Positions 7,107 through 17,320 of a stretch of 36,395 nucleotides of DNA are shown here, piece after piece. The stretch is from an uncultured Clostridia bacterium (GTDB lineage: Bacteria > Bacillota > Clostridia > TANB77 > CAG-508): NCBI GenBank assembly GCA_934169535.1, contig CAKPOC010000001.1, positions 1 through 36,395 on the forward strand, written 5' to 3'. The number at the start of each line of letters is the position of its first letter. Position 1 is the stretch's first letter. The translations under genes were made by a program, and so were the position numbers. The notes beneath the pieces are model-generated. The model was not told the DNA's origin and did no database searches. It was given only the letters and a program-made list of their open reading frames with translations.

Positions 7107-7760
7107 TTACATCTTTCTAAATACTCCAGCAACTTTTCCAAGTATTTTGCAATTAGGTACAATTATTGGATCCATTGTTGAATTTTCTGGTTGTAATCTT
7201 ATGTGATCTTTTTCCTTATAGAATGTTTTTACTGTTGCTTCATCATCTATTAAAGCAACTACTATTTCCCCATTTTCGGCTGTATTTTGTTTTTTAACTA
7301 AAATGTAGTCCCCATTTAATATTCCAGCTTCAATCATGCTTTCGCCCCTTACTGTAAGCATAAAGCATTCACTATTACCTATAAAATCCAATGGAATTGG
7401 GAATGTATCTGTAATATTTTCTACTGCTAAGATCGGTGCTCCTGCTGTTATTTTTCCTATAACAGGAACATCTACTAATTCCTTACCAGCATATACATTT
7501 TTTTCTTCCTGAGATTTAAATGATTTTCCACCTTTTAATAATTGTAAAGTTCTTCCCATTTTGTCTTTTCTGGCAATATAGCCATTTTCCTCTAATCTAT
7601 TTAAATAGGCATGAACTGTCGCTGTTGATTTTAAACCTACAGCTTGACATATTTCCCTTACAGATGGTGGGTATCCATTTTCATTTATTTGTTTTTCGAT
7701 AAACTTTAAAATATCTTTTTCTCTTTTATTTAAACTTTGTGGGTCTCTTCTTCTTGGCAT
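7107..7760 (-). CDS. lexA: LexA, SOS-response repressor
   Basis: 217 residues. LexA represses DNA-damage genes and cleaves itself when RecA filaments form. The N-terminal winged helix spans about 1-70 (PPSVREICQAVGLKSTATVHAYLNRL). The cleavage site is Ala106-Gly107 in KITAGAPI, and the catalytic dyad is Ser141 (RGESM) and Lys178 (ATVKTF). The frame extends upstream to a TTG, but the ATG at 7760 sits 9 bases after GAGGAG and starts the expected MPRR sequence. A perfect 11-base palindrome over the -35 of its promoter suggests autoregulation. The membrane-protein gene lies 28 bases downstream. Confidence 0.96.
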   Translation of the reverse strand: MPRRRDPQSLNKREKDILKFIEKQINENGYPPSVREICQAVGLKSTATVHAYLNRLEENGYIARKDKMGRTLQLLKGGKSFKSQEEKNVYAGKELVDVPVIGKITAGAPILAVENITDTFPIPLDFIGNSECFMLTVRGESMIEAGILNGDYILVKKQNTAENGEIVVALIDDEATVKTFYKEKDHIRLQPENSTMDPIIVPNCKILGKVAGVFRKM

Positions 7761-7795
7761 AACCAATCACTCCTCAATATAATTATTTCGCTATT

Positions 7796-7826
7796 ATATT
7801 ATCATAAAAAAATTAGTTTGTCAAAC
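7796..7826 (-). promoter_or_regulatory. lexA promoter with palindromic operator
   Basis: TTGACA (7824-7819), 17 bases, TAATAT (7801-7796). The -35 is embedded in the perfect palindrome GTTTGACAAAC (7816-7826). This differs from the Bacillus CGAAC-N4-GTTCG LexA box, so it may be this lineage's SOS box or another site. Confidence 0.65.
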
Positions 7827-7866
7827 AAAATTTCGTATTTTATTTATTTTTTTATTTATTTTTTAT

Positions 7867-10162
<2,296 letters not shown>

Positions 10163-10193
10163 TTTATTTCCTCCAAATAAATTTAGTGCCTTT

Positions 10194-10222
10194 ATTATAT
10201 AAAAAAATTTTTCAATTTACAA
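10194..10222 (-). promoter_or_regulatory. Promoter of trpS-obg
   Basis: TTGTAA (10222-10217), 17 bases, TATAAT (10199-10194), between the rpmA terminator and the trpS start. Confidence 0.6.
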
Positions 10223-10227
10223 TATGT

Positions 10228-10272
10228 AAAGAAAAGAGATTAGCATATTGAAGTAGTTCAATTCTAATCTCT
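10228..10272 (-). terminator. Terminator of rplU-rpmA
   Basis: AGAGATTAG (10235-10243) pairs with CTAATCTCT (10264-10272), with an inner ATTGAA/TTCAAT stem, and is followed by TTTTCTTT on the minus strand. It begins seven bases after the rpmA stop. Confidence 0.88.
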
Positions 10273-10278
10273 AGTTTA

Positions 10279-10650
10279 TTATTTACTTGCTACTGCTTTT
10301 TTTGTTGTAGTTTTTTTCGCAGTTGTCTTTTTAACTGTTTCTTTCTTTTCTACTTTTTTTGGTTCTTCTTTTTTAGAAGCCATTGCATTTAATTCTTCTG
10401 CAGTATATACGCTAACTTGTTTTTTATCTCTTCCAAGTCTTTCAAATTTTACCATTCCAGTAACTTTTGCATATAATGTGTCGTCACTTCCGATTCCAAC
10501 ATTTTTTCCTGGATGGAATTTTGTTCCTCTTTGTCTTACTAGAATATTTCCAGCTGGAACTACTTGACCGTCAGCTCTTTTTAACCCAAGACGCTTTGAC
10601 TCGCTGTCTCTTCCGTTTTTAGAACTTCCTTGACCTTTCTTATGAGCCAT
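10279..10650 (-). CDS. rpmA: Ribosomal protein bL27 with Lys/Thr-rich C-terminal tail
   Basis: 123 residues against about 85-95 usually. The core [22 protein letters not shown] through [21 protein letters not shown] is normal L27, whose N-terminus reaches the peptidyl-transferase centre. The extra roughly 30 residues form a tail of [12 protein letters not shown] type, basic and probably disordered. The upstream GTG at 10659 falls inside the AGGGAG site, so the ATG at 10650 is the start. There is thus no cleavable N-terminal extension of the Staphylococcus/Bacillus type. The gene follows rplU by 63 bases, with no prp/ysxB between. Confidence 0.95.
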   Translation of the reverse strand: MAHKKGQGSSKNGRDSESKRLGLKRADGQVVPAGNILVRQRGTKFHPGKNVGIGSDDTLYAKVTGMVKFERLGRDKKQVSVYTAEELNAMASKKEEPKKVEKKETVKKTTAKKTTTKKAVASK

Positions 10651-10713
10651 TTTTTTCACTCCCTTCGAAATTTATTTATTCTCTATTATATATCAATTTA
10701 ATATTTGCTAAAA

Positions 10714-11067
10714 TTATTTTGTTTCTTTTTTAGCTTCAGCTGTTTTCTTTTCAGCTGGTGTTTTTATAGCTGTTATTTCAACCTTTGTATATGGTTGTCT
10801 ATGTCCTTGAGTTCTTCTGTAGTTTTTCTTTGCTTTGTATTTGTAAACTAATATTTTTTTAGCTTTTCCGTGAGAAACTACTTTTCCCTCAACTTTAACA
10901 CCTTTAACATAAGGAGCTCCAACTTCTACTTTTTTGTCGCTAGAAACTAAAACAACATTATCAAATGTTACTTTTTTTCCTTCTTCAACATCTAATTTTT
11001 CGAAGAATACAACATCTCCTTCAGTTACTTTGTATTGTTTTCCACAACTTTCGATTATTGCGTACAT
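10714..11067 (-). CDS. rplU: Ribosomal protein bL21
   Basis: 117 residues. A 50S protein that binds 23S r[21 protein letters not shown], the KVEVGAPYV region and the RNA-binding [22 protein letters not shown] loop are diagnostic. The last 14 residues ([13 protein letters not shown]) are a charged extension like the one on L27. A strong GGGAGGTG site precedes the start. It is first in the rplU-rpmA transcript, behind an L21-type leader. Confidence 0.97.
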   Translation of the reverse strand: MYAIIESCGKQYKVTEGDVVFFEKLDVEEGKKVTFDNVVLVSSDKKVEVGAPYVKGVKVEGKVVSHGKAKKILVYKYKAKKNYRRTQGHRQPYTKVEITAIKTPAEKKTAEAKKETK

Positions 11068-11086
11068 TGTATGTACACCTCCCTCA

Positions 11087-11166
11087 TTTTGTATACTCGC
11101 TAAGCATAAAATTCAAGGCAATTACTTAATTGTAATATTTAGTTGCCCGACCCAGGCGGCTTACAG
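11087..11166 (-). promoter_or_regulatory. Ribosomal protein L21 leader RNA
   Basis: The 5' leader of rplU carries the GTAAGCCGCCTGGGTCGGGCAA block I associate with the L21 leader motif of Bacillota. An outer stem TAAGC/GCTTA (11159-11163 with 11101-11105) encloses an inner GGCAA/TTGCC hairpin (11143-11147 with 11117-11121). It is presumed to give feedback by L21. Assignment rests on sequence resemblance, position and fold. Confidence 0.7.
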
Positions 11167-11172
11167 ATAAGT

Positions 11173-11201
11173 ATTTTATCACATAATTGCTGTATTGTCA
11201 A
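11173..11201 (-). promoter_or_regulatory. Promoter of rplU-rpmA
   Basis: TTGACA (11201-11196), 17 bases, TAAAAT (11178-11173). Transcription would start near 11166, giving a leader of about 100 bases. Confidence 0.8.
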
Positions 11202-11231
11202 TGATTTTTGAGCATAAATGTTTGCTAAAAG

Positions 11232-12416
11232 CTATAATTTTTTTCTTGTCATTTCAAGTAAATCAAGTTTTGTAAAACCTTCTACTTGAGTTTTGCTTCT
11301 ATCCTGTTTTAACTCGTCTTTTAAAATTTTCAAAATTTCTTCTTTGTCTTTTAAATTATTCATATCTATATAATCAATAACTATTATTCCGCTTATATTT
11401 CTAAGCTTAATTTGCTTTGCAATTTCTACTGTCGCCTCTTTGTTTACTTTCATAATAGTGTTTTCTTTAGTCATTTTTTTATTGCCTGTAAATTTACCTG
11501 AATTTATATCAATTGCAGTTAGTGCTTCTGTTTTATCTATTGTAATAAATCCTCCACAGTTTAGCCAAATTTTTCTTTCTTTTAGTTTATCTAATTGTTT
11601 ATCTATTTCGAACATTCCGAATACTTCTTCATTTTCTTTTAAATTAATCGCAATATTTTCTAATTTATTTTGTATTAAATATTCTTTAATATCATTATAA
11701 ATCTTTTTATCATTTACTAGAATTTCATCAATAGGCGTTTCTAAAATACTTACCAAAAATTTTTCTATAACACCCTTATTTTTGTATAGCAAACCAACTT
11801 CTTTTTTGCTTTTAAATTCTTGTTTTATTCTTTTCCATTCTGAATTTAACTTTGAAACGTCTTCTTCAATTTCTTTTTTGTTTTTTCCTTCTGCACTGGT
11901 TCTTAAAATTAAGCCATAGTTTTCATCTTTATACTTACTTAGAATTTCTTTTGCAATTGCTTTTAATCTACTTTTTTCTTCTTTATTTTCTATTTTTTGC
12001 GATATCGTTACAAATGGAGCATCTACCGCAAGAACTGCAAATCTACCCGTTAAGCTTATATGTTTGGTAATTCTTGCTCCCTTTTTTTCTATTTCGTCTT
12101 TTCTTATTTGAACTAGTATATTTTCTCCTTGTTTTATATAGTTTTTTATTTTGTAATTTGACATTTCTTCTAATTTATTACCAGTAACATTACTTACTTT
12201 TGGAACAATATCTTTAATATGTATAAAAGCATTTTTTTCTTCGCCAATGTCAACAAATGCAGCCTGCATACCTGGAAGCACGTCTTTTACGATTCCACAA
12301 TAAATATTGCCTTCAAGAACATCTTTTGAATCTTCATATTGTTCGATTATTTTTCCATTTTGCACAAGAACTGCTGAATTTTTTCCATCTTTATTTCTTA
12401 TTACTATTTCTCTCAT
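11232..12416 (-). CDS. rng: RNase E/G family endoribonuclease, short form without Zn-link
   Basis: 394 residues. It cuts single-stranded RNA in mRNA decay and rRNA processing. The S1 domain (about 35-125, with NIYCGIVKDVLPGMQAAFVDIG) and the catalytic DNase I-like domain are present. Metal ligands Asp303 (TAIDINSG) and Asp348 (IVIDYIDM) match the E. coli numbering region. The protein ends right after LLEMTRKK, so the CxxC Zn-link and small dimer domain of RNase E/G are absent. The rplU promoter begins 30 bases downstream, and I see no frameshifted remnant encoding them. It starts 2 bases after the pth stop with no good ribosome site, suggesting translational coupling. RNase J is also present (33405-35444). 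Confidence 0.9.
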   Translation of the reverse strand: MREIVIRNKDGKNSAVLVQNGKIIEQYEDSKDVLEGNIYCGIVKDVLPGMQAAFVDIGEEKNAFIHIKDIVPKVSNVTGNKLEEMSNYKIKNYIKQGENILVQIRKDEIEKKGARITKHISLTGRFAVLAVDAPFVTISQKIENKEEKSRLKAIAKEILSKYKDENYGLILRTSAEGKNKKEIEEDVSKLNSEWKRIKQEFKSKKEVGLLYKNKGVIEKFLVSILETPIDEILVNDKKIYNDIKEYLIQNKLENIAINLKENEEVFGMFEIDKQLDKLKERKIWLNCGGFITIDKTEALTAIDINSGKFTGNKKMTKENTIMKVNKEATVEIAKQIKLRNISGIIVIDYIDMNNLKDKEEILKILKDELKQDRSKTQVEGFTKLDLLEMTRKKL

Positions 12417-12418
12417 AT

Positions 12419-12976
12419 TTAATTTAATTTGCTCATTGCTTTTTCAATTCCAATTTTTAAAATTTCTTCTATTGCAACTACGCCTTTGTCTACTCCTTCT
12501 TCTAGTTTTTGGTATTCTTCTTGAGATAATTTTCCTATTACATAATTAATTAAATCAGTAATTTTTTCGCCATTTCCTGTTCCTACTCTTATTCGTGGGA
12601 ACTCAGTTGTTCCTAAGCAATTTACCACTGATTTCATTCCATTATGTGTTCCTGGGCCGCCTTTTATCCTTATTTTAGTAATTCCTGTTAATATGTCTAT
12701 ATCATCATAAATAACAATTATATTTTCATTTTGAATTTTAAAAAAATCTGCAAAAGGTTTTACTGCCTCGCCACTATTGTTCATGTACGTTTGTGGCTTT
12801 ACTAAAATTACTTTTTTGCCTTCTATAATTCCTGTTCCATACAAACTTTGAAATTTATTTTTTGAAATTTCTATTTCATATTTTTTTGCAAGTTTATTTA
12901 TAACATCAAAGCCCATATTATGCCTTGTTTGTGAATATTCATTTTCTGGATTTCCAAGTCCTACTATCAAATACAT
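12419..12976 (-). CDS. pth: Peptidyl-tRNA hydrolase
   Basis: 185 residues, normal length. It releases tRNA from drop-off peptidyl-tRNAs. LIVGLGNPENEYSQTRHNMGF holds Asn10-like and catalytic His residues (TRHN); VKPQTYMNNSG, IVIYDDIDI and KGGPGTHNGMKS are the other family motifs. An AAAGGAAG site precedes the start. It leads a pth-rng pair, reading away from era with divergent promoters in a 116-base gap. Confidence 0.97.
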   Translation of the reverse strand: MYLIVGLGNPENEYSQTRHNMGFDVINKLAKKYEIEISKNKFQSLYGTGIIEGKKVILVKPQTYMNNSGEAVKPFADFFKIQNENIIVIYDDIDILTGITKIRIKGGPGTHNGMKSVVNCLGTTEFPRIRVGTGNGEKITDLINYVIGKLSQEEYQKLEEGVDKGVVAIEEILKIGIEKAMSKLN

Positions 12977-13006
12977 TTTGTTTACTTCCTTTTAATAATT
13001 TGCTAA

Positions 13007-13035
13007 AGTATACCATAATTTTTATCATTCTACAA
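13007..13035 (-). promoter_or_regulatory. Promoter of pth-rng
   Basis: TTGTAG (13035-13030), 17 bases, TATACT (13012-13007) with an extended TGG just before the -10. It stands back-to-back with the era promoter, one base apart. Confidence 0.7.
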
Positions 13036-13036
13036 G

Positions 13037-13065
13037 TAGCATTATTGCAAGAAGTATGATATAAT
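13037..13065 (+). promoter_or_regulatory. Extended -10 promoter of era-yqzL-recO
   Basis: TGATATAAT (TATAAT at 13060-13065 with TG one base upstream) compensates for a poor -35 (TAGCAT). The era start is 28 bases further on. Confidence 0.65.
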
Positions 13066-13092
13066 GCAAGCAGAAAAAAGGAGATATATTAA

Positions 13093-14001
13093 ATGGAACA
13101 AGAAAATTTTAAATCTGGGTTTGTATCAATGCTTGGCAGAACCAATGTAGGAAAATCTAGCATAATAAATGCTTTAGTTGGAGAAAAAGTTGCAGCTGTT
13201 GCAAATAAAGTTCAAACTACCAGAACTGCAATTCGTGCAATTGTTAACAGACCTAATTCACAAATAATATTTGTTGATACCCCAGGAATTCATAAGCCTA
13301 AGTCTAAGCTTAGCAATGTCATGGTAGAAACTGCTTTTGGAGCTTCATTAGATGTTGATATTATAATTTTTGTTATAGATGCTACTTCTTCTGAAATTGG
13401 ACCTGGCGATAGACGAATTTTAGATAAAATTAAGGAATCGCATAAAAAGTGTATACTTGTTATAAATAAAATAGATTTAGCAAGTAAAGCTCATGTTGCT
13501 GAGCTTATTGCACTATACTCTAAAGAATATGATTTCATTTCTGTCATTCCTGTATCGGTTACAAAAAATCAAAACTTAAATATTATTTTAGATGAAATAG
13601 AAAATCACCTAAAAAACGGTCCTGCATATTATGATACTGAGGAATATACAGACCAAACATTAAGGCAGCTTTCCGAGGAAGTAATTCGTGAAAAAGCTTT
13701 AAAGCTTTTAAATGACGAGGTTCCACACGGAATTTATGTTGAATGTGACAAAATGAAATTTAGGAAAACAGCCAATAAAGAAGAAATTTATGATATTTCT
13801 GCTACAATTTACTGCATTCGCGATTCGCACAAAGGAATTATTATTGGCAAAGGCGGACAAATGTTAAAAAAAATAGGCACTTATTCAAGACAAGATTTAG
13901 AAAAAATGTTTGGCACTAAGGTTAATTTAAAACTTTGGGTAAAAGTTAATAAAGACTGGCTTAATAATGACAATTTAGTAAAAAAATTTAAATTACAATA
14001 A
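13093..14001 (+). CDS. era: Era, GTPase for 16S rRNA maturation
   Basis: 302 residues. Era binds the 3' end of 16S rRNA and checks 30S assembly. G motifs: GRTNVGKSS (15-23), VDTPGIHKPKSKL (62 on), NKID (125-128). The C-terminal KH domain carries IIGKGGQMLKKIG and KLWVKVNKDW. An AAAAGGAG site precedes the start. It is first in the conserved era-yqzL-recO order of Bacillota, co-oriented with short gaps. Confidence 0.97.
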   Translation: MEQENFKSGFVSMLGRTNVGKSSIINALVGEKVAAVANKVQTTRTAIRAIVNRPNSQIIFVDTPGIHKPKSKLSNVMVETAFGASLDVDIIIFVIDATSSEIGPGDRRILDKIKESHKKCILVINKIDLASKAHVAELIALYSKEYDFISVIPVSVTKNQNLNIILDEIENHLKNGPAYYDTEEYTDQTLRQLSEEVIREKALKLLNDEVPHGIYVECDKMKFRKTANKEEIYDISATIYCIRDSHKGIIIGKGGQMLKKIGTYSRQDLEKMFGTKVNLKLWVKVNKDWLNNDNLVKKFKLQ

Positions 14002-14070
14002 AACTTTAGTATAAATATTTCTATTTTGTTAAAAATAAATGTAAGAAAAGATTACGAGGTAAACAGAGTT

Positions 14071-14244
14071 ATGATAAAAGATTTAGCGTGGAAAACATTT
14101 AAAAATACTGGTAACATTGATACCTTTTTGGAATTAATGAAATTTGAAAACGCAGAGCAATCGCTTAAAACAAATGCAGAATTTTCTGTATTTAATAAGG
14201 ATTTTGCTCCTGGAAGGAACAATTATGGGGATAATAAAAACTAA
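14071..14244 (+). CDS. yqzL: YqzL-family small protein
   Basis: 57 residues. MIKDLAWKTFKNTGNIDTFLELMKF matches the short YqzL pattern (aromatic helix, 'TGxIDTYL'), and the gene sits between era and recO exactly as in Bacillus subtilis. The function of the family is unknown. An open frame runs upstream to a TTG at 14026, but that would give residues absent from the family; the ATG at 14071 has a GAGGT site 10 bases before it. The C-terminal 25 residues, beyond the usual family end, overlap the recO ribosome site and its first 20 bases, coupling the two genes. Confidence 0.85.
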   Translation: MIKDLAWKTFKNTGNIDTFLELMKFENAEQSLKTNAEFSVFNKDFAPGRNNYGDNKN

Positions 14245-14953
14245 AGGACTTGTACTATTCGAAAGTAATATGGGGGACTATGACAAAATGGTATCTATTT
14301 TAACACCTGATTTGGGTAAAATTGGTTGTGCTGCAAGAGGAGCTAGAAAGCCCAAAAGCTCTTTACTTGCAGGCACGCAATTTTTAAGTTTTAGTGATTT
14401 AGTTATTTTTAGTGGTGCCAATTCATACTCTATAAATTCTTGCGAACCAATTGAAGTTTTTTATAATATCCGCACCGATTTAGACAAACTTACATATGCC
14501 TCATTTATTACACGCATGGTAAATGATGTAACATACGAAAATCAGCATTGCTACAACATATTACAACTACTTTTAAATACTTTGTACTTAATTTCTGAAA
14601 CCGATATGGACAAAGACTTTATTTTATCTGTTTTTGAATTAAGGCTTATGCTATATTTAGGCTTTGCACCCAAACTTAGTGGTTGTTCTATATGTTCTGC
14701 TAAGGATAATATCGCTTATTTTAGTATTGAAAATTCTGGGTTTGAATGTGCTCCTTGTGGAAGATCTGATAAATCTGCAATACGAATTACTCTTGATACT
14801 TTTAATGCTTTAAAATATATTTTTACAGCACCTGCAAAAAAAATATTTTCTTTTAGTGTTTCGGATGAAGCCAAAAAGGAGTTAAAGTTAATTTCAACTT
14901 TATACATAAATAAAAATTTAGATAAAAATTATAAATTTGAAAATCTATTTTAA
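14225..14953 (+). CDS. recO: RecO, recombination mediator
   Basis: 242 residues. RecO helps load RecA onto SSB-coated single-stranded DNA. MGIIKTKGLVLFESNMGDYDKMVSILT is the N-terminal OB fold, with GKIGCAARGARKPKS for DNA contact. The Zn-binding cysteines CSICSAK and CAPC are in the C-terminal half. Upstream in-frame Met codons fall inside yqzL; the ATG at 14225 follows GGAAGGA with 6-base spacing and gives the canonical start. It ends at a bidirectional terminator facing the DUF3048 gene. Confidence 0.95.
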   Translation: MGIIKTKGLVLFESNMGDYDKMVSILTPDLGKIGCAARGARKPKSSLLAGTQFLSFSDLVIFSGANSYSINSCEPIEVFYNIRTDLDKLTYASFITRMVNDVTYENQHCYNILQLLLNTLYLISETDMDKDFILSVFELRLMLYLGFAPKLSGCSICSAKDNIAYFSIENSGFECAPCGRSDKSAIRITLDTFNALKYIFTAPAKKIFSFSVSDEAKKELKLISTLYINKNLDKNYKFENLF

Positions 14954-14988
14954 AATGACCTACTAATTTAAAATTAATAGGTCATTTT
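14952..14988. terminator. Bidirectional terminator between recO and the DUF3048 gene
   Basis: 18-base arms, starting AAAATGACCTA and ending TAGGTCATTTT, with one mismatch and almost no loop. T-rich on both exits, better on the plus strand. It overlaps the last two bases of recO. Confidence 0.85.
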
Positions 14989-14990
14989 TA

Positions 14991-16046
14991 TTATTCTATT
15001 ACTTCGTTGTTTCCTTCTATTGTAACTTTTGCATCTATTGGGCATATTTGAACAAATGTATTTCCATCATTTACTTTTATTTCATTACCATTTAAATCTT
15101 TATAAACTGTTCTTGAACTTCTTGCAGTTTTTTCACATGTAATTTTTATGGCTTTTCCGTTTGTAATATAATACCCGTCTAAAGTTCCTATATTACTCAA
15201 ATTTTGTCTATCTTTATTTTCACCATCTCTTAATACAGTATTTCTTGCAAATGTTATAATTATATTTTTAGTAGTTATATTTTCTTTTGTATCCCAATCT
15301 GTTTCTTCAACACCTTTTGAATATCTTTGATACCTTTTAGTTTCTTCGTTATATTTATATTCAACTTTGTTAGAATCCGAATATGGAATAGTTACATCAT
15401 ATGCAGATTTGCCTTCTTCTAAATTTACTTCATCTGTAACATATTTTAAAACGCTTGATACTTCTGAAGTAGTTCTATACTTTTGTTTTTCTGCAAGTTT
15501 TTTTAAGTTAGATAAACTTACCTTTACATTATGAGGTGCTGATTTATCTTTTACTCTCCAAAAAGATGATGTGCCATCATAATAAAGTCCGTTTAAATTA
15601 TTTATTCCCATACTTGATATGTCTGATTGAGCTTGTGGGCTCCAGCCAAAGTGTACATATATCGCATCATTTTCTAAGGCATAGTCTAAAAAGTAATGTC
15701 TTGCACTTCTTACAGGACCTACTACATCTGTGTCAGCAGATTTAAATAAAGCCATTAACCTGCTTTCTCCACCTTCTACTATAATTTCGTATACCATGTA
15801 AGCACTATTTAGTCCAGCTTGTGGAAGTGCTGCTTTGTGGTTATCTATCATAACCGCAATTGGCCTTTCATTTCCTTTGTATATTTGAACTGTTTTTTCT
15901 TCTTTTTTTTCTTCCTTTAAAACTTCATCTCCTAAGAACACTGTATTATCACTTTTTTTGTTTGTAATTACATATACAAATGCTCCTACAACTCCTAATA
16001 TAATTAAAATTAATATTACTATTAAAATAATAATTTTTTTCTTCAT
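14991..16046 (-). CDS. Membrane-anchored DUF3048 (YerB-like) protein
   Basis: 351 residues. The N-terminal membrane helix (about 4-29) is followed by a Lys/Glu linker and an extracytoplasmic domain. Family signatures are ERPIAVMIDNHKAALPQAGL, YEIIVEGGESRLMALF, VGPVRSARHYFLDYA, WRVKDKSAPHNV and the C-terminal RSSRTVYKDLNGNEI. B. subtilis YerB is a lipoprotein; here there is no lipobox Cys, so the helix is the anchor. The biochemical role of the family is unknown. It is the last gene of the pdaA-like/yqfC run, 16 bases after dgkA. Confidence 0.88.
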   Translation of the reverse strand: MKKKIIILIVILILIILGVVGAFVYVITNKKSDNTVFLGDEVLKEEKKEEKTVQIYKGNERPIAVMIDNHKAALPQAGLNSAYMVYEIIVEGGESRLMALFKSADTDVVGPVRSARHYFLDYALENDAIYVHFGWSPQAQSDISSMGINNLNGLYYDGTSSFWRVKDKSAPHNVKVSLSNLKKLAEKQKYRTTSEVSSVLKYVTDEVNLEEGKSAYDVTIPYSDSNKVEYKYNEETKRYQRYSKGVEETDWDTKENITTKNIIITFARNTVLRDGENKDRQNLSNIGTLDGYYITNGKAIKITCEKTARSSRTVYKDLNGNEIKVNDGNTFVQICPIDAKVTIEGNNEVIE

Positions 16047-16062
16047 TTTTGAAATATCTCCC

Positions 16063-16812
16063 TTATATTTTAAATATTGTTAGTCCATAAACTAAAATTA
16101 CAATTAATATTCCCATTGCAACTCCAAAAACGATTTCTGCTTTTGTTCTGGCATTTGTTTGGTACCTATTTGCAACCACTAATATTGATAAAATAAGTGC
16201 AAGTGAAAATGTTAATAAGTCTTTGCTATTTAGCCAAATTGCTGTAAGAATTGCAAATGCAATTGCAGCTTGTCCACTTGGAACAAATCCTTCTTTTATT
16301 AGCTCTCCTCTTACTTTTTTTCTAGAACATGCAGCTTTTATTACTATTACTGCAATAATTACTAATACTATTGCTACAAAAGTTAAATGTACTGGTGATT
16401 TTATCATATTATTAAAAACACTTTGACTTAGTCCTGCTAAGTTTTCTGTTTTTAAAAATATAAAGTACCCTACAAACACTGCATTTACAGCTGAAAGCAC
16501 GACAGCTCCTGCTGCAACATCTTTTGCAATTTTTGCTTTTGGATGATATACATCTACAAATAAGTCTACAACTGTTTCTATTGCTGTATTTACCATTTCT
16601 GCAAATAATACAAAAAATAATGCAAACACCAGACATAAAAATTGAGTTGTATCTAGCCCATAAAACAAACTAAGCATCATTATTATTACTGCTAAAGTTA
16701 GTTGAATTCTAAAATTTCTTTGAGTTGTAGCTGTATATATAATTCCATTTACTGCATTGTTACAAGCCTCTATGAAGTTGTCATTTGTCATTTTTTTGCT
16801 ATCTTTTTTCAT
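16063..16812 (-). CDS. DgkA-type lipid kinase fused to a degenerate PAP2 domain
   Basis: 249 residues, all membrane. Residues about 10-120 are a DgkA/undecaprenol kinase domain with NGIIYTATTQRNFRIQL, FAEMVNTAIETVVDL and KIAKDVAAGAVVLSA. It should phosphorylate diacylglycerol or undecaprenol at the inner membrane face. Residues about 140-249 align with the PAP2 phosphatase half seen in clostridial fusions (FVPSGQAAIAFAILTA, then VANRYQTNARTKAEIVFG). The catalytic His of the PSGH motif is Gln181, and the second His of the SRxxxxxH motif is not seen, so the phosphatase half is probably inactive. The start is one base after ybeY; the ybeY C-terminal Glu codons (GAAGAAGAGGAG) form its ribosome site. 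Confidence 0.88.
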   Translation of the reverse strand: MKKDSKKMTNDNFIEACNNAVNGIIYTATTQRNFRIQLTLAVIIMMLSLFYGLDTTQFLCLVFALFFVLFAEMVNTAIETVVDLFVDVYHPKAKIAKDVAAGAVVLSAVNAVFVGYFIFLKTENLAGLSQSVFNNMIKSPVHLTFVAIVLVIIAVIVIKAACSRKKVRGELIKEGFVPSGQAAIAFAILTAIWLNSKDLLTFSLALILSILVVANRYQTNARTKAEIVFGVAMGILIVILVYGLTIFKI

Positions 16813-16813
16813 T

Positions 16814-17308
16814 TTACTCCTCTTCTTCTCTAGTCAGCTTTAACTTACTTAATATATTTTCTTCTTTAGGCCTCATAATCTTTTTATCTTCTTCTTTTAT
16901 GTGGTCATATCCCATTATGTGATAAAATCCGTGTACAACCATATATGCAAGTTCTCTTTCAACACTATGTCCATATTCTGCTGCTTGTTCTATTACCTTT
17001 GGAATTGATATTATTATATCACCCAAAACATCTTCTTTAATAGGATTATTTTCTCCAATATTTATAATTGACTCAATTTCGTTTTTTTCAAACATTGGAA
17101 AAGATAATACGTCTGTTGCCTTATCCACATTTCTGTATTCTTTGTTTATATTTTTTATTTTTTCAGGGTTTGTCAAAATTACATTTAGATATAAATTTGT
17201 TTTTTCTAGTTTTTCTTCTTTGAAACAAGTTTCTACTACTTTTTCTATAAGTTTTACATATTCTGTTTTTTCATCTGTTTCATCAAATTCAACTTGTACA
17301 AATTTCAT
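16814..17308 (-). CDS. ybeY: YbeY, rRNA-maturation metalloendoribonuclease
   Basis: 164 residues. YbeY takes part in 16S rRNA 3'-end maturation and ribosome quality control. The zinc motif HGFYHIMGYDH (126-136, His126, His130, His136) is intact, and NKEYRNVDKATDVLSFP and EDVLGDIIIS precede it. The usual 'MxxxEExIL' follows as MRPKEENIL. An AAAGGAAA site precedes the start. It is embedded between the unknown 408-residue protein and dgkA, the standard ybeY-dgkA order. Confidence 0.95.
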   Translation of the reverse strand: MKFVQVEFDETDEKTEYVKLIEKVVETCFKEEKLEKTNLYLNVILTNPEKIKNINKEYRNVDKATDVLSFPMFEKNEIESIINIGENNPIKEDVLGDIIISIPKVIEQAAEYGHSVERELAYMVVHGFYHIMGYDHIKEEDKKIMRPKEENILSKLKLTREEEE

Positions 17309-17320
17309 TTTATTTCCTTT

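Noticed and set aside
7828..7866. Tandem repeat of ATTT units between obg and lexA
   Set aside because: Simple AT-rich sequence; unit lengths vary and there is no sign of function.
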